Assembly (NCBI RefSeq): GCF_959020145.1
Contig: NZ_CAUEQY010000023.1
Span: 1 to 17,591 of the forward strand
Reading direction: 5' to 3'
Source of the DNA: an uncultured Bifidobacterium sp.
GTDB taxonomy: Bacteria > Actinomycetota > Actinomycetes > Actinomycetales > Bifidobacteriaceae
Length of the DNA stretch: 17,591 nucleotides
Within the stretch, counting starts at the first letter, position 1; every line of letters begins with the position of its first letter. Shown in pieces: positions 13,630-17,591 of this stretch. Position numbers and translations under genes: made by a program. The notes beneath the pieces are model-generated. The model was not told where the DNA came from and made no database searches. It saw only the letters and a program-made list of their open reading frames with translations.

Positions 13630-14534
13630 GCACCGCGACTCTTTCCGCACAAGAGCAAGAGAATGCCCGCATCAACGCCGAAAACGAGCGTCTTCGCAAG
13701 CAGGCGACCCGCAAGCGTCGCATCGGCCTGGGCTTCAGCTACTTCGCACTGATCCTCATCACCATCCTGATGATCTTCCCGCTGCTGATCGTCGTGCTGG
13801 TGTCGTTCACCCCGAACGCCATCACGCAGACCTGGCCGCCGAAGCTCATTCCGAGCCAGTTCACCCTTGAAAACTACCAGTCGCTGTTCAAACGTCTGCC
13901 GATCGGCCGAGAAATGCTCAACACCGTCATCTTCGCCGGTGCCGTGACCATCATCTCCGTGTTCTTCGACTCCCTGGCCGCCTACGGCCTGTCCCGTGTG
14001 GACTTTAAGGGCCGTGGCCTGCTGCTCGGCGTGCTGATCGCCACCATGATGATCCCGGGCATGGCCCTGCTCATCCCGGTGTACAAGCTGCTCGCCAACA
14101 TGGGCCTCATCAACAGCTACTGGGGCATCATCATCCCGCGTATGGCCGACGTCGGCGGCATCTTCCTGCTGCGCCAGTTCTTCATCTCCATTCCGAAGGA
14201 CCTCGACAACGCGGCCCGCATCGATGGCGCAGGCGAATTCCGCATCTTCGCGCAGATCATCCTGCCGAACGCGGTGCCGGCCATCCTCACCGTGGGCATG
14301 TTCAACTTCATGGGCAACTGGAACGACCTGCTCTGGCCGTTGATCATGACTTCCAAGCCGGAGACCCGCACCATCACCGCAGGCCTCGCAATGCTGACCG
14401 GCCACGGTTCCTCCGTCACCCCGTACGGCGTGGTGATGGCAGGCGCCCTGATCTCCGCACTGCCGCTGCTGGTGGTCTTCTTCTTGGTGCAGAAGCGCTT
14501 CGTCGAAGGCATCGCCATGACCGGCATGAAGTAA
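13626..14534 (+). CDS. ABC transporter permease, CUT1 MalG-type
   Basis: The 302-residue membrane protein has a charged N-terminus (about 7-32, many Glu, Arg and Asn; possibly a short coiled coil) and then about six hydrophobic segments, the first near 36-60 and the last near 268-287. The EAA-like loop reads N195-A-A-R-I-D-G201 with IILP ending at P214. The C-terminal RFVEGIAMTGMK tail is typical of MalG-type subunits (family knowledge). The start ATG overlaps the TGA of the MalF-type gene as ATGA, and AAGGAGGAA lies just upstream, so translation is coupled and the two subunits should be made in equal amounts. Confidence 0.95.
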   Translation: MSTATLSAQEQENARINAENERLRKQATRKRRIGLGFSYFALILITILMIFPLLIVVLVSFTPNAITQTWPPKLIPSQFTLENYQSLFKRLPIGREMLNTVIFAGAVTIISVFFDSLAAYGLSRVDFKGRGLLLGVLIATMMIPGMALLIPVYKLLANMGLINSYWGIIIPRMADVGGIFLLRQFFISIPKDLDNAARIDGAGEFRIFAQIILPNAVPAILTVGMFNFMGNWNDLLWPLIMTSKPETRTITAGLAMLTGHGSSVTPYGVVMAGALISALPLLVVFFLVQKRFVEGIAMTGMK

Positions 14535-14560
14535 AGCCCAACTTCATCGCCTGATCAAAC

Positions 14561-14588
14561 AATCCATAATTGAAAATCCATAATTGAA
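14561..14588. repeat. Perfect tandem duplication of 14 bp
   Basis: AATCCATAATTGAA occurs at 14561-14574 and again directly at 14575-14588, 27 bp after the permease stop. It looks like a replication-slippage duplication in a spacer. No function is visible. Confidence 0.8.
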
Positions 14589-14629
14589 CCTTGTTTTCCT
14601 TCCTTCGATAACCGCACCGTTTGGTGCAT

Positions 14630-14678
14630 AGAACAAGGCCGTCGGCGTGGCTCCTCCCCACGGTGGCGGCCTTGTTCT
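14630..14678 (+). terminator. Terminator of the transporter operon
   Basis: AGAACAAGGCCG (14630-14641) pairs perfectly with CGGCCTTGTTCT (14667-14678); an inner stem CGTGG (14646-14650) with CCACG (14658-14662) lies inside the loop. The tail is only moderately T-rich. Confidence 0.7.
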
Positions 14679-14697
14679 GTATTCTCGTAAAAAACGT

Positions 14698-14725
14698 TTG
14701 TACACGTATTCGATACACGTATGTA
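14698..14725 (+). promoter_or_regulatory. Tentative promoter and direct repeats before the GH146-type gene
   Basis: TTGTAC (14698-14703) resembles the -35 of the other promoters, but the best -10 candidate TATGTA (14720-14725, 16-bp spacing) is weak. The 9-mer TACACGTAT occurs at 14701-14709 and 14714-14722, 13 bp apart. TACACGTATGTA (14714-14725) shares the outer half-sites TACA and TGTA of the LacI palindrome but has CGTA in place of ACGT in the centre. It may be a variant operator or the site of another regulator. Confidence 0.4.
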
Positions 14726-14747
14726 GACGACGCAAAGGAGCGCGCAT

Positions 14748-17309
14748 ATGACTTCGCATATTCTCGAACGGGTCCCCCTACAGCAGGTGAGGCTACTGCC
14801 AGGAGAACATTTTGACGCGCAGCAGGCCGGCGCGCGGTACCTGCTTGATCTCGACGTCGATCGCCTGCTATATCCCTTCCGCAGGGAGGCGGGACTGCCG
14901 CAGCCGACCGATGCCGACGGCAATCCGGTAACGTCGTACCCGAATTGGGAGGAAACGGGGCTTGACGGCCATATCGCAGGGCATTATCTGTCGGCTTGCG
15001 TCGGATTCGCGCAAGTCTCAGACGATCCGCAACCGTTCATCGACCGCGCCGCCACCGTGGTGCGGTCATGGCATGAATGCCAGCAGTCGTTTGCCGGCGA
15101 TGCTGTGATGCGCGGGTATGTGGGTGGTGTGCCTGATTCTCGCACCGTGTTCGGGCGCCTTGCCGCAGGCGATGTTGAATCGCAGAATTTCTCGATGAAC
15201 GACGCATGGGTGCCCATGTACAACGTTCATAAAACGTTCGCCGGTTTGTTGGATACATGGACCGATTTTGCTTCTATCGATGAACAGACTTCGCAGCTGG
15301 CACGTACCGTCGTGCTTGATCTGGCCGATTGGTGGTGCCGTATCGCCGAGCCGCTGGACGACGAGACCTTCGACAGGATTCTGGTGAGCGAATTCGGCGG
15401 CATGTGCGAATCGTTCGCCGAACTGTACGCGCGTACCGGCGAGGAGCGCTACCATGTGATGGCCGACCGCTTCAAAGACCACACCATTTTCGACCCGCTG
15501 GCGCAAGGCGAGGATGTGCTCACCGGTATGCACGCCAACACGCAGATTCCCAAAGTGCTTGGATGGGAACGTTTGGGCGCGATTTGCAACGATGAACAGG
15601 CCGACGCCGCCACTAACACCTTCTGGGATTCCGTGGTACATCACCGTTCCGTAAGCATCGGCGCGCATTCCGTGTCCGAGCATTTCCACCCGACGGACGA
15701 TTTTTCATCCATGATCGAATCGCGAGAAGGCCCGGAAACCTGCAATTCGTACAACATGTCGAAACTTGCGGAACGACTGTGGCTGCGTTCCGGCAGCGCC
15801 GACTATATCAACTTCTACGAGCGGGTGCTGGAAAATCACCTGCTGTCCACCATCAATCCGAAGCAGCCGGGATTCGTGTATTTCACGCCGATGCGATCGC
15901 AGCATTATCGTGCCTATTCCACACCTCAGGAATGCTTCTGGTGTTGCGTCGGCTCGGGATTGGAGAATCACGCCCGATATGGACGATTGATTTACGCGCT
16001 GCAGCGGCCGGCTGCGCAGGATTCGGCTGATTCGGCTGCTGCTGGTTTTGCCAGTTCTGCCGCCGAGACGGGCAATACCGTTTCAAACAATGCCGAGGCG
16101 GAAGCTACGCGCCTGCTGGTCAATCTGTACATCGATTCCACCTTCGACTGCCCGGAGCAGGGTCTGCGCATCACGCAGCGCGCCGCTCGCATTGAGGATG
16201 GCGTCGATTACACGGTGACGTTCACATTGGAATCCACGGCCGAGCATGTTCCCGATACTCCCGGTGGTTTGCGGGAAACCACGCTGTTTCTGCGCCGTCC
16301 GTGGTGGGCGGAGCATTACGGCGTCATGGAGGCCACATGCGCCGTCTGCACGCTTGATCCGGCACGCACCAACGATATTCCCGAAGGATATCTGCCGTTG
16401 CGTCTGCGCTGGAACGGCGTTGCGGAAGTGGTGATGCGGTTGCGGCCGCGGATCACCGTCGAGCGTATGCCGGACGGTTCGCCTTGGGTCAGTTTCATGA
16501 AGGGGCCGAAGGTGATGGCGCTGGCTTCGGATAGCGACGATATGGACGGCGAATTCGCGGACGCCGGCCGTATGAGTCATATTGCCACCGGTCCGTTGCG
16601 TCCGCTCGTATCCATGCCGATCATCAACGGCAATCCGGTCAAGGCGTGCGCGCAGGTTTCCAGACCGTACGTGCATGGCCTCACCGTTGCCGCGACGGAC
16701 GTTTCCGGCCGTACCATGCTGTTCGACATGCATGAGTTCAGCAGTATGCATGGCTGCCGGTATTCCGTGTATCTGCCGGTTGCCGACGATGGCAACGTGT
16801 GTGCGTTGCGCGCGCAACTGGCCGATATCGATGCGCGTCAGGCCGCTAGCGAGCAGACCGTTGTCGACACCATCGCATGCGGTCAGCAGCAATCGGAAAT
16901 CGATCATCGGTATTCGGGCGATAACGACATGATGGGTGCCGACGGCACGTTGCATTGGCGTCGCGCGTTGGCTGGTGGCGAATTCCAGTATGCGATGCGC
17001 GGGCGTGGTCAGGCGCATCGTTTGGAAATCGAGGTGATTGCCGATTCCGCGGAAAGCGACGGTGAAAACGCGGCGTATGAAGTGACGCTCGACGGCCTGC
17101 CATTGCAGCGTGGCGAGCATCGTCGCATCGACGGCGATCCCACGGCAATCGACGTGTATCCGCTGCCGGATGCCGCAGAAACTGCGGAAACCGCGGAAAA
17201 TATTGAGAATACCGGAGAAAACGACAATGCTGACGACGCTGCGATCGTACGCATCTCGGCTTCGGCGCATGACGGCGCGAAAATCACCGCCCTACGATTG
17301 CATAAGTAG
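14748..17309 (+). CDS. GH127/GH146-type beta-L-arabinofuranosidase
   Basis: The 853-residue protein has the DUF1680 (alpha/alpha)6-barrel pattern, starting with WEETGLDGHIAGHYLSA (68-83), which resembles GH146 members. Known enzymes of the GH127/GH146 group are cysteine glycosidases with a structural-catalytic Zn. The matching residues are present: E311 (VSEHF), E330 and C332 (GPETC), and C399/C400 (ECFWCC), with C399 the likely nucleophile. There is no signal peptide, so it should act in the cytoplasm on imported beta-L-arabinofuranosyl oligosaccharides. After the barrel come beta-sandwich-like regions; an Ala/Ser-rich stretch at about 421-453 and an acidic AETAETAE-like stretch near 820 look like low-complexity insertions. 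AAAGGAG (14734-14740) precedes the ATG. Its promoter lacks a good LacI palindrome, so its control may differ. GH146 versus GH127 was not computed. Confidence 0.88.
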   Translation: MTSHILERVPLQQVRLLPGEHFDAQQAGARYLLDLDVDRLLYPFRREAGLPQPTDADGNPVTSYPNWEETGLDGHIAGHYLSACVGFAQVSDDPQPFIDRAATVVRSWHECQQSFAGDAVMRGYVGGVPDSRTVFGRLAAGDVESQNFSMNDAWVPMYNVHKTFAGLLDTWTDFASIDEQTSQLARTVVLDLADWWCRIAEPLDDETFDRILVSEFGGMCESFAELYARTGEERYHVMADRFKDHTIFDPLAQGEDVLTGMHANTQIPKVLGWERLGAICNDEQADAATNTFWDSVVHHRSVSIGAHSVSEHFHPTDDFSSMIESREGPETCNSYNMSKLAERLWLRSGSADYINFYERVLENHLLSTINPKQPGFVYFTPMRSQHYRAYSTPQECFWCCVGSGLENHARYGRLIYALQRPAAQDSADSAAAGFASSAAETGNTVSNNAEAEATRLLVNLYIDSTFDCPEQGLRITQRAARIEDGVDYTVTFTLESTAEHVPDTPGGLRETTLFLRRPWWAEHYGVMEATCAVCTLDPARTNDIPEGYLPLRLRWNGVAEVVMRLRPRITVERMPDGSPWVSFMKGPKVMALASDSDDMDGEFADAGRMSHIATGPLRPLVSMPIINGNPVKACAQVSRPYVHGLTVAATDVSGRTMLFDMHEFSSMHGCRYSVYLPVADDGNVCALRAQLADIDARQAASEQTVVDTIACGQQQSEIDHRYSGDNDMMGADGTLHWRRALAGGEFQYAMRGRGQAHRLEIEVIADSAESDGENAAYEVTLDGLPLQRGEHRRIDGDPTAIDVYPLPDAAETAETAENIENTGENDNADDAAIVRISASAHDGAKITALRLHK
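15219..15230. promoter_or_regulatory. Weak operator-like match inside the GH146-type gene
   Basis: TACAACGTTCAT keeps the left half and core of the palindrome but loses the right half. It encodes Tyr-Asn-Val-His and is more likely a codon coincidence than an operator. Confidence 0.12.
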
Positions 17310-17325
17310 GATTGCAGCGATGAAA

Positions 17326-17375
17326 ATCGCGATATGGCAGACGACTGACCGTCCGGGGGCGTCTGCCATGGCGAT
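17326..17375 (+). terminator. Hairpin after the GH146-type gene
   Basis: ATGGCAGACG (17334-17343) pairs with CGTCTGCCAT (17360-17369), and ATCGC (17326-17330) with GCGAT (17371-17375) extends the structure outward past a small internal loop. No T-run follows directly. Confidence 0.55.
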
Positions 17376-17400
17376 CCGGTGATTGGAGGATGCTGATACG

Positions 17401-17446
17401 CATTGTGGCGGCAACGATGGTATTCGTTGCCGCCACAATGTTTTTT
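17401..17446 (+). terminator. Strong rho-independent terminator closing the locus
   Basis: The arms 17401-17417 and 17424-17440 form a perfect 17-bp stem with loop TGGTAT, followed directly by TTTTTT (17441-17446). This marks the right end of the arabinan locus. Confidence 0.92.
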
Positions 17447-17535
17447 GCGGTTGCTTTGCCGGTTGCCGTTCCGGCTGGCGTCGGTTGCCGTCAATGAGTG
17501 GGTGTCTTGCCTGCCGCCGACGGTCGTTGCGACGG

Positions 17536-17591
17536 TTATTGGGCTCCGTTTGACTGGTCGTCTCCGGAGTTGTCGCCACTGCTGTTGCCGC
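17536..17591 (-). CDS. Possible C-terminal tail of a convergent gene
   Basis: Read on the minus strand, a frame enters at the right edge and ends in TAA at 17536-17538. The visible residues (GNSSGDNSGDDQSNGAQ) are rich in Gly, Asn, Ser and Asp, as in flexible tails. The convergent position after a strong terminator is reasonable for a gene end, but 18 codons are too few to name the protein or to be sure it is coding. Confidence 0.35.
   Translation of the reverse strand, partial: GNSSGDNSGDDQSNGAQ

Noticed and set aside
15219..15230. Operator-like TACAACGTTCAT as a functional LacI site
   Set aside because: Only the left half and core are kept and the bases are explained by Tyr-Asn-Val-His codons, so I list it only as a weak match.
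16083..17270. A 395-codon minus-strand frame opposite the GH146-type gene
   Set aside because: There is no motif or plausible start, and the opposite strand carries a long, domain-bearing gene.
17447..17535. CGGTTGCCGT repeats as a CRISPR-like or iteron array
   Set aside because: Only two 10-bp copies (17460-17469 and 17482-17491) occur, with no regular spacer pattern.

Overview
The window looks like a piece of a Bifidobacterium chromosome; the species cannot be fixed from sequence alone. This rests on the long actinobacterial-type LeuA, the GC-rich coding with strong AAGGAGG-type ribosome binding sites, the Cys-lipoprotein style of the solute-binding protein, a CUT1 sugar transporter without its own ATPase, and the dense set of plant-glycan glycosidases. 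No tRNA, rRNA, CRISPR array, insertion sequence or prophage gene was seen.

Layout. Positions 1-803 (minus) hold the 5' two thirds or so of a calcineurin-like metallophosphoesterase, cut by the window edge. Positions 1002-2912 (plus) are leuA, followed by a strong terminator. From 3056 to 17309 the window is one arabino-glycan utilisation locus. It has a minus-strand pair of GH43 endo-arabinanase-like genes (one lipoprotein, one without signal peptide, translationally coupled). Divergent from the pair are a two-part 705-residue GH43 and a LacI regulator. A compact GH43 exo-type arabinofuranosidase follows, then a sugar-binding lipoprotein, two CUT1 permeases, and a GH127/GH146-type beta-L-arabinofuranosidase with an intact Zn-Cys site. 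The right edge has a very strong terminator and probably the tail of a convergent gene.

How the parts work together (inference from families and order). The lipoprotein GH43 cuts arabinan outside the cell, the binding protein and permeases import arabino-oligosaccharides using a shared ATPase encoded elsewhere, and the cytoplasmic GH43 and GH146 enzymes release alpha- and beta-linked L-arabinose. The LacI protein probably controls the locus through a 12-bp palindrome, TACAACGTTGTA. Pairs of this site flank three sigma70-like promoters (near 6327-6368, 9872-9910 and 11054-11100) with the same 17-bp -35/-10 spacing and similar operator placement. The most intriguing regulatory observation is a perfect copy of the palindrome inside the distal GH43 gene (3428-3439), with weaker copies in two other coding regions. 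Further structure worth attention: an inverted repeat overlapping the transporter promoter, a short leader ORF with a GNRA hairpin before the binding protein, and a double hairpin between the binding protein and the permeases.
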